Positions 55,583-64,000 of a DNA stretch of 64,000 nt are shown here, piece after piece. Made by a program: the position numbers and the translations under genes. The first letter of the stretch is position 1. Every line of letters starts with the position of its first letter. The stretch comes from an uncultured Caulobacter sp. (GTDB taxonomy: Bacteria; Pseudomonadota; Alphaproteobacteria; Caulobacterales; Caulobacteraceae), in assembly GCF_937900395.1 (NCBI RefSeq), contig NZ_CALCDX010000045.1, positions 1-64,000 of the forward strand. Reading direction: 5' to 3'. The notes beneath the pieces were generated by a model. That model was not told where the DNA came from and made no database searches. It saw nothing but the letters and a program-made list of their open reading frames with translations.

Positions 55583-55606
55583 GGGCGGCCGAGGCTGCGG
55601 CCGCCC
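55583..55606 (-). terminator. Intrinsic terminator between TBDT 4 and the PHP gene
   Basis: On the minus strand a perfect nine-base stem (GGGCGGCCG and its complement) with a six-base loop is followed by TTCTTTTTGG, the classic Rho-independent form. It lies 31 bases after the TBDT stop and 20 before the PHP start, so it would act as an attenuator between the two genes. Confidence 0.75.
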
Positions 55607-55636
55607 AAGGTCAGGGGAAGAAGTTCAGGCGGCGCC

Positions 55637-58456
55637 TCAGAAGCGGTAGAGCAGCGCCGCCTTGAAGGCGTGTCCGAACTCCGGCCGGCCGACGCCATAG
55701 AGGGCGCCGGCCTCGCCGCTGATGATCTGGCCGGCCCGCGGATTGCCCTCAGTCAGGCCCAGCTCGTTGGTCAGGTTCGTGCCGTAGGCGTAGATCGACA
55801 GCGCCTCGCTGACATTGAACCGCACCGTGGCGTTGACCAGCGTATAGGCCGGCAGGCGCGAGGTGTTGGCCGCGTCGGAGAAGCGGTCGCCATAGCGCTC
55901 GATGCTGCTCTCGATCCGCAGACGGCGATCCATCAAGTTGACGCCGGGGGTCAGGCGGAACGCGGTCTTGGGCACGCGCACCAGGCGGTTGCCGGTGAAG
56001 TCGCGCGTGCGGCTGGCGGTTCCCGCCGGCGGCTTGACCTGGCAGGTCGGGTCCGAGGCCGACACCGTGCAGCTCTCCTCGAACTTGTAGTCGCCGAACT
56101 CGGGGTTCTGGATCGTGGCGCTGAAGCCGAGGTCGAACCATGCGGTCGGACGGATGGTCCCTTCCAGCTCGAGACCCAGCGTCTTGGTGTCGGTGACGCT
56201 GGTCTGGTTCACATACGCCCCGGTGGTCGGGTTGAAGACCAGGCTGCCGAAGGTCAGGGCGTCATAGGCGGTATGGAACACCGTGGCGTAGAGGTCGAGC
56301 TTGCCGGTGGTCAGCTTGTAGCCGGCTTCCGTCAGGTCCATCGTCTGAACGATCGGCGCGGTGTTGGTCGCGTTGGTGATGTAGTCGCCCAGCGACGGCA
56401 GGCGGAAGGCCGAGGTGTAGCGGGCGAAGAGGCCCATGCGCGGGGTCAGGCGATAGTCCGCGCCGACGGTCCAACCGGTGTGGTCGAACTTGCGGGTGAA
56501 GCGGTCATAGACGCCCGAGCCCGCCAGGACCGTGTCGTCGGCGGGAGTCGGCGACTGGCCTAGATTGATCGTCGCGGTCCGTTCACTACGGCCGGTGAAC
56601 TCCACCTTCTCCCAGCGCACGCCGGCGTCGATGCGCAGCGCCGGCGTCACCTGCCACTCGTCGGTGAGATAGAGGGCGGTGGTGTTGGACTTACCGTCGC
56701 CGTTGGCGAACTCGGCGCCATAGCGGCTTATGCCGTTCTCGGTCAGGCTGGACAGGATCTTGCCGCTCGCATCGACGGCCACCAGGTCGAGGCGTCGGGC
56801 GTTGTCGCGCACGTCCAGCAAGGCGTTGGCCGAGTAGCGGTTGAAAGCTTCCTCGACATGGGCGTGATAGAAGCCCGCCGCCACGTCGTGGGTCTGGCCG
56901 CCGATCTCAAACTTGTGCAGCAGGCGCGTGTCGTTGATCAGCTCATCCAGCGGCACGGAGACGTAGCGGAGCGACCCATCCAGCACCAGGCCATTGCCGT
57001 TCTGGCCCGCGCCGGTCGTGCTGAACACCTCGCTGGGACTGGTGGCGTAGCGCAGCTGCACGTCGGTCGCGCCGGGCGTCGCCGCCAGCAGGGCGGCGCG
57101 ATACTGCGCGATGCGGGCCGAACCCAGCACCGGGGTATTGGGGAACAGGCCGATGCGCTTGGACTCCGAGGTCCGATAGCGCAACGTCTCCTGCAGGCGC
57201 CAACCATCGGCGATGTCGTACTTGAGGACGGCGGTGGCTTGGGTCAACTTGACCTCGGTGCCGCGCGACAGGTCCCAGTTGAAAGGACCCTTGGGACCGC
57301 GCAGGGTCAGCTTCTCGGTCTCCGGCCCCGCCAGGGTGCCGGTCAGCGGGTCGAAGCCCGGGGCGGCGCTGGGCTCGCCCGCCGCGTTGAACTTCAGCGG
57401 CACGCCGGCGAACAGGATGACGTTGTCGTCCAGGTGCTTGACGTTGAAGTCGAAGCTGCCGCGCTGGAAGTCGCGGCCGACCGAGGCGCGGACCTGATAG
57501 CCCTTGTTGGCTGTGAAGCCCGGGTCGCGGATGCCGTCGTCATCGCGCCAGAACCCGCCGAGGCTGGCGCGCCACTCGCCGACCGGCCCGCCGACATAGG
57601 CGTCGACGCGCTTGAGGCCATAGTCGCTACCCTGGACCTTGATGATCCCCTCGCGGGTCTCGCCCTTGCGGGTGATGAAGTTGACCGTGCCGCCCGGCGC
57701 GTAGGACGCGAAGATCGGCGAAGGCCCGCCGCGCACCACCTCGATGCGCTCGATGGTCTCGTCCAGGCGGAACGACTGGTCGGCGTTCAGATAGCCCAGG
57801 CCGCCGTCGTGCTGCACCGGCGCGCCATCCTCCTGCAGGGCGATGGCCGAAAAGCCCTCCTGCGGGATGCCGCGCGCGCGGATGTTGGCGCTGGCCTCAC
57901 CGCCGGACGCCTCGACCCAGAAGCCCGGCACCGACTTCAGCGCGTCGGCCACGCCCATGGGCGAGCGCAGGCGCAGGGTCTCTTCGTTCATGGTGGTGAC
58001 GGCGTAGCTGGTCGACAGGCGCGTGCGGGCGTCCGAACCCGCGCGGGCGGTGACGATTAGCTCCTCCACCGTCGAGACCTCAGGGGCGGCCCCGCCGGCG
58101 GCTAAAGGGCCGGCGCCCCGCTGGCGCAGGGTGATGACCTCGGCCGTGGCGGAGGCGATCTCCAGGTCGCTGCCCTCGATCAGACGGCGCACGGCTTCCT
58201 CGCGGCCGTAGCCCCCTTGCAAACCCGCCGTGCGGTGCTTGGCCGCCACGTCGTACGGGAAGAGGATCTGCACGCCGGCCTGACGCGAGAAGGCGTTCAG
58301 CGCTTGAGCCGTATCGCCGGCCGGGATCTTGAATTCCACCCGCGCGGCCGCTTGCGCTTGAGCCGCGACAAGCGCGACGGCGACCAACGCCGAGGTGGCC
58401 AGAAGCAGGCATGCGCCCACGCGCGGCGCTCCATGGCGCGTCAAAGACTTGATCAT
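55637..58456 (-). CDS. TonB-dependent receptor with STN domain, module 4
   Basis: Outer-membrane receptor of about 939 residues (ATG 58456, or 944 from ATG 58471). Signal peptide (AQAQAA near 31), STN domain (about 37-105: KIPAGDTAQALNAFSRQAGV, ILFPYDVAAKHRTAGLQG), TonB-box-like VEELIVTARAGS near 130, plug (VADALKSVPGFWVE, IRARGIPQEGFSAIAL) and a siderophore-receptor-like barrel with terminal Phe (LLYRF). It follows fecR in the ECF4-FecR4-TBDT4 unit with the PHP esterase after it, repeating the plan of module 1. Confidence 0.92.
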   Translation of the reverse strand: MIKSLTRHGAPRVGACLLLATSALVAVALVAAQAQAAARVEFKIPAGDTAQALNAFSRQAGVQILFPYDVAAKHRTAGLQGGYGREEAVRRLIEGSDLEIASATAEVITLRQRGAGPLAAGGAAPEVSTVEELIVTARAGSDARTRLSTSYAVTTMNEETLRLRSPMGVADALKSVPGFWVEASGGEASANIRARGIPQEGFSAIALQEDGAPVQHDGGLGYLNADQSFRLDETIERIEVVRGGPSPIFASYAPGGTVNFITRKGETREGIIKVQGSDYGLKRVDAYVGGPVGEWRASLGGFWRDDDGIRDPGFTANKGYQVRASVGRDFQRGSFDFNVKHLDDNVILFAGVPLKFNAAGEPSAAPGFDPLTGTLAGPETEKLTLRGPKGPFNWDLSRGTEVKLTQATAVLKYDIADGWRLQETLRYRTSESKRIGLFPNTPVLGSARIAQYRAALLAATPGATDVQLRYATSPSEVFSTTGAGQNGNGLVLDGSLRYVSVPLDELINDTRLLHKFEIGGQTHDVAAGFYHAHVEEAFNRYSANALLDVRDNARRLDLVAVDASGKILSSLTENGISRYGAEFANGDGKSNTTALYLTDEWQVTPALRIDAGVRWEKVEFTGRSERTATINLGQSPTPADDTVLAGSGVYDRFTRKFDHTGWTVGADYRLTPRMGLFARYTSAFRLPSLGDYITNATNTAPIVQTMDLTEAGYKLTTGKLDLYATVFHTAYDALTFGSLVFNPTTGAYVNQTSVTDTKTLGLELEGTIRPTAWFDLGFSATIQNPEFGDYKFEESCTVSASDPTCQVKPPAGTASRTRDFTGNRLVRVPKTAFRLTPGVNLMDRRLRIESSIERYGDRFSDAANTSRLPAYTLVNATVRFNVSEALSIYAYGTNLTNELGLTEGNPRAGQIISGEAGALYGVGRPEFGHAFKAALLYRF

Positions 58457-58528
58457 CGTAGTTCGCCCCATCTAGGTCGCCGAAAACCGGCGTCTCGCTC
58501 AGCAAGATGGAAGGGGCGCGGAAAACCT

Positions 58529-59476
58529 CTATCGAGATTTGAGAAGAATTCGTGACGATCCGTCGTCAACGATCCGTAGACCGAACGTCGTGCGCAAGGC
58601 CTCCAGGAAGCTTTCGGGGTTTCCGGTCATGAAACGGCCGCCCAGACGCATGGCGCCGACCTTAGGGTCTTCTATAACCATCTTGCGGACGAGATAGCGA
58701 TTGTATTCCTCGACCGCATCTTCCAGGCGCTGGCCTTCGAAAACGATTTCACCACGACGCCATGCCTGGATGTTCTGGACCTCGACCTCGGGCGCCGCCG
58801 CGACGGCGACGCCCGCAGCGGTGACCGCCAGCGCCTGCCGAGGATCGGCGGCGTTGACGACTGACGCTTCTATCTCCCCGGCGGCGGTGCGGATCGCCGC
58901 GCGGCCGGCGAGGACGATCAGGTCCAGTCCCGAGGGTCGCAGGCGCGCGTTGAACTGGCCCGGCGTGAGATTGGCCGAGCCCGACGGCGTGAAGAGCTCG
59001 AACGGCCGAATGGCGTCATGAGCGATCGTCAGAGCGATTTCCCCTCGCCTCAGCCACAGCCGCCGGCGGTCGCGGCCGAAGCGCCAGAGCACCTCGGTGT
59101 CGGTGTTCAGCTCGACCGAACTGCCGTCGGGTAGCGACAGGCTGCGGCGCTCGCCCACGTCGGTGACGGTGCGGTCGCGCAGCCATTGGTCCCGACCAAG
59201 ATAGGCGGCGCCCGAGATTCCGGCCGCCAGGGCCATGCCGCCGCCTAGCCAGGCGCGCCGGGTCATCGCGGGACGCACGCGCGGCGGCGCGTCGCGCAGG
59301 GCGTCCAGCCGGCTCCAGGCGGCCGCGACCTCGGCGAAGGCGGCGGCGCGGCGGGGGTCGGCGTCACGCCAGGCTTCGAATTCCGCGGAATCCGCACGGC
59401 CGGCGTCCAGGCGCGCCAGCCACTCCGAAGCCTGGGCGATCAGCGCGTCTCTGTCTTGATCGCCCGCTTGCGCCAT
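58529..59476 (-). CDS. FecR-family anti-sigma/sensor protein, module 4
   Basis: A 315-residue protein with the DUF4880 start (ALIAQASEWLARLDAGRADS), a membrane helix near residues 78-93 with a Tat-like RRAWLGGG before it, and the FecR domain (LPDGSSVELNTDTEVLW, GEIALTIAHDAIRPFELFT). The usual VRAxGTxF segment is replaced by NLTPGQFNARLRP, so this FecR differs from the other three. The sigma-factor gene overlaps its start by 37 bases. Confidence 0.9.
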   Translation of the reverse strand: MAQAGDQDRDALIAQASEWLARLDAGRADSAEFEAWRDADPRRAAAFAEVAAAWSRLDALRDAPPRVRPAMTRRAWLGGGMALAAGISGAAYLGRDQWLRDRTVTDVGERRSLSLPDGSSVELNTDTEVLWRFGRDRRRLWLRRGEIALTIAHDAIRPFELFTPSGSANLTPGQFNARLRPSGLDLIVLAGRAAIRTAAGEIEASVVNAADPRQALAVTAAGVAVAAAPEVEVQNIQAWRRGEIVFEGQRLEDAVEEYNRYLVRKMVIEDPKVGAMRLGGRFMTGNPESFLEALRTTFGLRIVDDGSSRILLKSR

Positions 59477-60021
59477 GTACTCGCCTTAACTCCGGTCCTT
59501 CGACGCTCGTCCGCCGCCAACGCCTTGGTGAGCAGCGCCAACCCCTTGGCCAGGTGCTTCTCAACCGTAGAGATGGACAAGTTCAACCGAACCGCTATCT
59601 GACTCGGCGAAAGCCCTTCCATTTTCCGTAGCGTGACCACCCGGCGGCATTGTTCCGGCAACCTGTCGACCGCCTCGATCACGCGCAGCAACTCTTCCCG
59701 AGCGCTGGCGACGGCGTAGGCGTCCGGCGCGGGATCCGGCAGAGCTTCCATCTCCAGCACCCCGATCTGGCGAATGCCGACGACCTTGGCCCGCCGCACC
59801 CGTTCGAAGGCCAGGTTCCGAATGACGGTGAGGACGAAGCGCTCCGGGCGCTCCAGTCGGCGCCAGTCTGGGACGCCCAGCACCTTGGCGTAGGCCTCCT
59901 GCACGAGGTCCTCAGCCTCGGCGGCGTCGCGCGTCAGCTTGCGGGCATAGGCGCGATAGTTCGCCGCGAACGGCAGAACCGCTTCGGCGAACCATTTGTC
60001 GATGTCGCGTAGCCAAGCCAT
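59440..60021 (-). CDS. ECF sigma factor (FecI-like), module 4
   Basis: A 193-residue ECF sigma factor: region 2 AEAEDLVQEAYAKVLGVPDW and region 4 QCRRVVTLRKMEGLSPSQIA with RLNLSISTVEKHLAKGLALL. ATG 60021 is preferred over the frame to 60069. It heads the fourth signalling unit and lies about 160 bases after the DUF4387 gene. Confidence 0.91.
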   Translation of the reverse strand: MAWLRDIDKWFAEAVLPFAANYRAYARKLTRDAAEAEDLVQEAYAKVLGVPDWRRLERPERFVLTVIRNLAFERVRRAKVVGIRQIGVLEMEALPDPAPDAYAVASAREELLRVIEAVDRLPEQCRRVVTLRKMEGLSPSQIAVRLNLSISTVEKHLAKGLALLTKALAADERRRTGVKASTWRKRAIKTETR

Positions 60022-60178
60022 CACGCGAGTCCCGCGCCGGCGAAGACAGCCGGCTCTCGAACGCTGCACTAGCGATCGAGGATGTCAGTTTGGCGACGGC
60101 GCTCAGTCATTCGGTCAGGCCGCTCGCTGGCCTGCAAGGTATCTTCTGCGATGACGCCTTGGCCGCCGATCTACTGGC

Positions 60179-60487
60179 TTAGCTCAGCGGCGTGTCCAGA
60201 AGCCTGACATATTGCTGACCGCTGTGCATATCGCGCTCCACGGCTCCGCCTTGCGGGGTCTTGCGCGGATAGGAGATCTTCACGACGCTCAAGCTGTCGA
60301 CCGCGAACCGTTTCACGAGCGCGGGATCGACATCGAAGACCTTCGCCACGGCTTCGGTCGAAAGTCCGGAGGAATCCTTGTAGCGCGCGTAGGTCTCCGG
60401 CCCGTCAAAGAACAGATCCACGGTCACCCAGAACGGGCCGGCGTTCTTCGAACGCACCTGGTGGCAGACTTCATGCAGCTTGACCAT
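60179..60487 (-). CDS. DUF4387 protein (AtuA-associated)
   Basis: A small protein of 102 residues in the DUF4387 family, nearly always found next to DUF1446 proteins. Recognisable segments are LHEVCHQVRSKNAGPFWVTV at the N-terminus, VDLFFDGPETYARYKDS and the late KISYPRKTPQGG. It may form a complex with the DUF1446 protein; its chemistry is not known. It overlaps that gene by 17 bases. Confidence 0.87.
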   Translation of the reverse strand: MVKLHEVCHQVRSKNAGPFWVTVDLFFDGPETYARYKDSSGLSTEAVAKVFDVDPALVKRFAVDSLSVVKISYPRKTPQGGAVERDMHSGQQYVRLLDTPLS

Positions 60488-61919
60488 CGCGGACCTCCTT
60501 GTCCTGGACGCCGGCGCCGACCCAGCGGATACGGACCAGCTCGAAGGGATCGGCCGTCTGCACGACGTGATTGAGCTTGAACTCGAACACCTGGCCGCGC
60601 TCGATTTCGGCGGGCGAGAACGGGAAGGCGTAGCTGGGCAGCTCGATGTCCCGGCGCACGGGGAAATGGAAGAAGTACGGGTTGCAGACCTTGGCGATCT
60701 GGGTGGCCAGGGCCTGGGTGGTCGCGGTGGCCACGAACAGCAGGCCGACCTCTAGGGGCGCCGGCGCACCCGGCGGGCGGGCTTGGCCGGAGACGGCGTT
60801 CCAGCCATAGGCGCGCAACGAGATGTCGTAGTCTCCGGCCGTCTCCCCCATGGTCCGTCGCACGCGCTCGCGCAGCGCCTCGTCCATGCGCGCCATGAAG
60901 CCGTCGAGGTCCGCCATCACCGCTCGGTCCTCGATGCCGACGATCATGATCGTCTGGAAGGGTCCTCCCGCCGCGCCTTCCAGTTTCATCGTGTAGGGCT
61001 TGCGTTCCCAGCGCGAGCCGGTGACCCTCACCGTCCTTGCATCCAGGGCCCGGTATTCAGACCGGGTCACGTCCAGCACGCCGCCTGGCTCGACCAGATG
61101 GAACGGATCGCTGTTTTCGTAGAGCATGTGGGCCGCGACGGTGCGCGGCTCGCAGCGGTTGTCGGGCGACAGCGGCGCGATGTCGAAACCCTCGGCGTCG
61201 ACCGAGAATAGAATGCCAGGATTCATCGGATTGACCGTGCACTGTCCGCCGCATTCGGCGACCTTGGCGCCATGCCAGGCCGGTCCCGCCGCCGCGCCCA
61301 GCATCAGCGGCACGGCGGCCAGCACGGCGGTGTCGGTGGTGCGTCCTCCCAGCACGATCTCCGCGCCGCCCTGCAAGGCCGAAATGTAAGGCTCGGGCCC
61401 CAGCAAGGCGACGATGTGCGAGCAGGTGTCCACTGTCGCCTCATCCAGAGGCCCCAGCGGCGCCAGCGCCCGCACCTGGCCGGCGGCGTTCTTGGCCTTC
61501 AGCGTCGCCTTGTCCTGTTCAGAGTAGAGCACCGCGATGCGGGGACGCAGGCCCAGCTCATCGGCGACCTCCTGGACGATCTCCAGCGTCCAGTCGACGG
61601 CCTCGTCGCAGCCGGACGTGCCGCACGAGCCGATCAGCAGCGGAACGCCGGCGCGGTCGCGGGCCTCCATCAGGATCGATAGGTCACGCTTGACCGCCGC
61701 GCGGCTATACTTGGACTTGCCGGTTCCGAGATAGGCCGGGCCGCTGTCGGTCGAGCCGGCGTCGAGCGCGATGGCGTGGGCGCCGGCCGCGAGGCCCGCC
61801 TCGACCTCGTCCGGCCGCACTCCCGCCCCCAGCGCCCCGCAAGGCACCAGCACCTTGACCCCGCCATCGGGGAGTTTGCCGTCGTTCATCGCGAACTCTT
61901 TCGGATTGGAGGCGGTCAT
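60471..61919 (-). CDS. DUF1446 (AtuA-like) protein
   Basis: A 482-residue protein of the DUF1446/AtuA family, named for acyclic terpene utilisation in Pseudomonas but present in many pathways. Motifs are LDAGSTDSGPAYLGTGKSKY near residue 55, IGSCGTSGCDEAVDW near 95, GGRTTDTAVLAA near 190 and AKVAECGGQC near 220. ATG 61919 overlaps the transporter stop (TGATG); ATG 61889 is also possible. Together with the CitMHS transporter and DUF4387 protein it suggests catabolism of a carboxylic acid that is not yet identified. Confidence 0.88.
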   Translation of the reverse strand: MTASNPKEFAMNDGKLPDGGVKVLVPCGALGAGVRPDEVEAGLAAGAHAIALDAGSTDSGPAYLGTGKSKYSRAAVKRDLSILMEARDRAGVPLLIGSCGTSGCDEAVDWTLEIVQEVADELGLRPRIAVLYSEQDKATLKAKNAAGQVRALAPLGPLDEATVDTCSHIVALLGPEPYISALQGGAEIVLGGRTTDTAVLAAVPLMLGAAAGPAWHGAKVAECGGQCTVNPMNPGILFSVDAEGFDIAPLSPDNRCEPRTVAAHMLYENSDPFHLVEPGGVLDVTRSEYRALDARTVRVTGSRWERKPYTMKLEGAAGGPFQTIMIVGIEDRAVMADLDGFMARMDEALRERVRRTMGETAGDYDISLRAYGWNAVSGQARPPGAPAPLEVGLLFVATATTQALATQIAKVCNPYFFHFPVRRDIELPSYAFPFSPAEIERGQVFEFKLNHVVQTADPFELVRIRWVGAGVQDKEVRDGQAA

Positions 61920-63232
61920 CAGGCCGCACGCAGGGGGAAGGCGCCGGTGGCCAGAGCGGCGATCAGCAGCAACAGGGACGCGGCGATGGCCCACTTCAAC
62001 GAGAACCGCTGGGCCGCGCCGACCTCGACCTTCAGGAGGCCGGTGACGAGGTAGATGGCGGCGATCAGGGGGCTGAGGCCGTGGACCGGCTGGCCAATGA
62101 TCGAGGCGCGGGCGATGGCCTCGGCCGGCACGCCGAACTTGGCGGCGGTCTCGGCGATCACCGGCAGGACGCCGAAATAGAAGGCGTCGTTCGACATGAA
62201 GAAAGTCATCGGCATGCTGAGCAGCGCGGTGATCGGCGCCAGATACGGACCCAGCTGCGGCGGGATCGCCGTCAGGGTCGCGTCGGCCATCGCCTTGACC
62301 ATGCCCGTACCCGACAGGATGCCGGTGAAGGCTCCGGCGGCGAAGATCAGCAGCACGACGCCGAGGACATTCTTGGCGTGGGCGGCGACCCGCGTCCGCT
62401 GGACGCCGATGTCGGGGTAATTGACGATCAGGGCGATGGCGAAGGCGCCCATCATCAGAGCCGGCAGCGGCGCCGCGCCGGTGACCAGGCCGCCGACCAG
62501 AGCCAGCGTCAAAGCGAGATTGAACCAGATCAGTTTGGGCCGCTTGGCCTCCGCCTCGCCGGTCTCGATCAGCGGCGCGTCGGCGGTCGCGGGTTCAAGC
62601 GGATCGAGGGAAAGGCGCCCCAGACGCTTGCGCTCGCCGAGGCCCAGCCACCAGGCCAGGGCCAAGGTCCCGGCCAGTCCGGCGAGGATGGCCGGGATCA
62701 TCGGCAGGAACACCGCGCTCGGCTCCAGGCGCAGGGCGCTGGCGGCTCGGGCGGTCGGTCCGCCCCAGGGCACCAGGTTGACGATGGTGTTGCTGAGCCC
62801 CAGCAGCAGGGCCAGGATCAGCGGGTTCAGCCGCAACCGTCGATACACCGGCAAGAGGGCCGAGATCGTCACCAGGGCCGTGGTGGCGCCGTCGCCGTCC
62901 AGCGACACGACCATGGCCAGCAGCGCCGTGCCCACCGTCACTCGCGCGGGATCGTCGCCGACCATCGCCAGCACCCAGCGGACCAGGGGATCGAACAGGC
63001 CCGCATCGATCATGATCCCGAAATAGAGGACCGCGAACGCCAGCATCAGGGCCGTGGGCGCCAGCTGGGTGACGCCCTTGACCATCATGCCGCCCAACTG
63101 CGGACCGGCGCCGGCCAACAGGCCGAAGACGATCGGCACGATGATCAGGGCCGTAATCGCCGACAGACGATGGGTCATGATCAGCGTCATGAAGCTGATC
63201 ACCATCAGGAAGCCCAACACCGCCAGCGTCAT
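61919..63232 (-). CDS. CitMHS-family carboxylate transporter
   Basis: A 437-residue inner-membrane protein of the citrate-Mg2+:H+ symporter family, with about twelve helices. The helix-loop VVSLDGDGATTALVTISALL near residue 112, LVPWGGPTARAASAL near 160 and MTFFMSNDAFYFGVLPVIAE near 350 are typical. ATG 63232 has GGGAGGG upstream; GTG 63235 is an alternative. It is encoded between a TBDT and the DUF1446/DUF4387 pair, so it probably brings the TBDT substrate, perhaps a di- or tricarboxylate, across the inner membrane. Confidence 0.9.
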   Translation of the reverse strand: MTLAVLGFLMVISFMTLIMTHRLSAITALIIVPIVFGLLAGAGPQLGGMMVKGVTQLAPTALMLAFAVLYFGIMIDAGLFDPLVRWVLAMVGDDPARVTVGTALLAMVVSLDGDGATTALVTISALLPVYRRLRLNPLILALLLGLSNTIVNLVPWGGPTARAASALRLEPSAVFLPMIPAILAGLAGTLALAWWLGLGERKRLGRLSLDPLEPATADAPLIETGEAEAKRPKLIWFNLALTLALVGGLVTGAAPLPALMMGAFAIALIVNYPDIGVQRTRVAAHAKNVLGVVLLIFAAGAFTGILSGTGMVKAMADATLTAIPPQLGPYLAPITALLSMPMTFFMSNDAFYFGVLPVIAETAAKFGVPAEAIARASIIGQPVHGLSPLIAAIYLVTGLLKVEVGAAQRFSLKWAIAASLLLLIAALATGAFPLRAA

Positions 63233-63259
63233 CACGCCCTCCCCTCGCCGCTCGCCACC

Positions 63260-64000
63260 TCAGTAGTTCCAGCGCAGCGTGGCGCCGACCGTGCGCGGCG
63301 GGGCGAAGATGGCCAGGTTCGCGCCTTGGAAGACGACCTGGTGGGTCTTGTAGAGCTGATCGGTCAGGTTCTTGCCCCACACCGATAGGTTCCAGCGACC
63401 GTCCGGGCTGTCATAGACGAGGCGCGCATCGATCAGGGTGCGGGCCTTGCGGGTGGTGATCTCGTTGTTGTCGAGGTCGTCGTAGATCTTGCTCTCGAAC
63501 GTTCCGTCGATCGCCGCCTCGATCCGCGCGCCCGAGGCCAGCGGCTGAGTGTAGCTGGGGGACAGGGTCAGCTTGTGGCGCGGGCTTCGGGTCATGCGGT
63601 TGCCCGAGCGGTCCGCGCCCCGATCGAACAGGCTGAGGAACTTGCCATCGGTATAGGCGTAGCTGGCCGCCATTCGCACATGGTCGCCGAGGCGCGCGTC
63701 CAACGACGTCTCCAGTCCGCGAATCCGCGCCTTGCCGGCGTTGGTGGTGATGGTGTCGAAGCCGCGCGTGCTACGCACCTGCAGATCCTGGTAGTCGGTC
63801 TGGTAGATGGAGGTGTTCCAGGTCAGACGCCGGTCCAGCCATTGGGTCTTGGCGCCCAGCTCGTATAGCGTCGCGGTCTCGGGATTGAACGGCGTCACCG
63901 CCGAGGTCGGAGTCGCGGGCGTGTCCTGGAAACCGCCGCTCTTGAAGCCCGTCGAAATCACCCCGTACAGCATGACGTCGTCGCTCGGTGAGACATCGCC
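63260..64000 (-). CDS. TonB-dependent receptor, C-terminal part (cut by window end)
   Basis: Only the last 246 residues are in the window and the frame runs on past position 64000. The segment YGVISTGFKSGGF is the barrel hallmark of this TBDT group, followed by ETATLYELGAKTQWLDRRLT and several beta-strand pairs; NLSVWGKNLTDQLYK lies near the end. The last residues are ATLRWNY, with Tyr in place of terminal Phe. The receptor is probably the outer-membrane entry step of the CitMHS-DUF1446-DUF4387 operon, which begins 27 bases after its stop. Confidence 0.9.
   Translation of the reverse strand, partial: GDVSPSDDVMLYGVISTGFKSGGFQDTPATPTSAVTPFNPETATLYELGAKTQWLDRRLTWNTSIYQTDYQDLQVRSTRGFDTITTNAGKARIRGLETSLDARLGDHVRMAASYAYTDGKFLSLFDRGADRSGNRMTRSPRHKLTLSPSYTQPLASGARIEAAIDGTFESKIYDDLDNNEITTRKARTLIDARLVYDSPDGRWNLSVWGKNLTDQLYKTHQVVFQGANLAIFAPPRTVGATLRWNY

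Overview
The window reads as chromosome of a high-GC alphaproteobacterium of the Caulobacter type. The evidence is a cyoABCD-surf1-regBA operon, an alphaproteobacterial RlxS/CopG/DUF2840 mobilisation cassette, and an unusual density of TonB-dependent receptors (TBDTs) paired with FecR/ECF sigma-factor modules. Most genes have strongly GC-biased third positions; the first ~10.8 kb is visibly more AT-rich and looks acquired.

1-13 kb: a surface-polysaccharide cluster, all on the minus strand. It holds a Kdo set (kdsA, kdsB, kdsD), two acyltransferase types, a GT-B-like sugar transferase, a Wzx-like flippase, a Wzy/ligase-like polymerase, a WcaI-like glycosyltransferase, a WcaF-like acetyltransferase, a phosphoglycosyl transferase that could start the repeat unit, and galE. 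Overlapping start/stop codons link several genes into operons. 13.7-19.65 kb: a reduced mobilisable element with a tyrosine integrase, a Tat-motif hypothetical protein, an XRE regulator, a long imperfect inverted repeat, DUF2840, a CopG protein and an RlxS relaxase. It ends in a 44-nt piece of the 3' half of tRNA-Cys(GCA), the expected scar of integration into a tRNA gene. The intact tRNA is not in the window, so the island may extend left beyond position 1 and include the polysaccharide genes.

19.9-28.2 kb: aerobic respiration. A bo3/ba3-type quinol oxidase operon is co-transcribed with a SURF1 assembly factor and the redox two-component pair RegB/RegA, with an FNR/FixK-like box upstream of cyoA. 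A divergent MHS-type MFS transporter follows.

28.2-60.1 kb: the most striking part. Four separate cell-surface-signalling modules (ECF sigma, FecR, STN-domain TBDT) and one TBDT without an STN domain lie next to exported or probably exported hydrolases: two PHP-type phosphoesterases, a purple-acid-like phosphatase, a glycerophosphodiesterase, a calcineurin-like phosphoesterase and a pectinesterase. A DeoR/GlpR-type repressor sits in the middle. The layout suggests a nutrient-scavenging island, mostly for phosphoesters, in which each outer-membrane receptor senses its own substrate. Hairpins sit just after several TBDT genes and before the enzyme gene, which suggests unequal expression within these operons.

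60.2-64 kb: an operon of a TBDT (cut by the window end), a CitMHS-type carboxylate transporter, a DUF1446 (AtuA-like) protein and a DUF4387 protein, probably for uptake and catabolism of an unknown organic acid.
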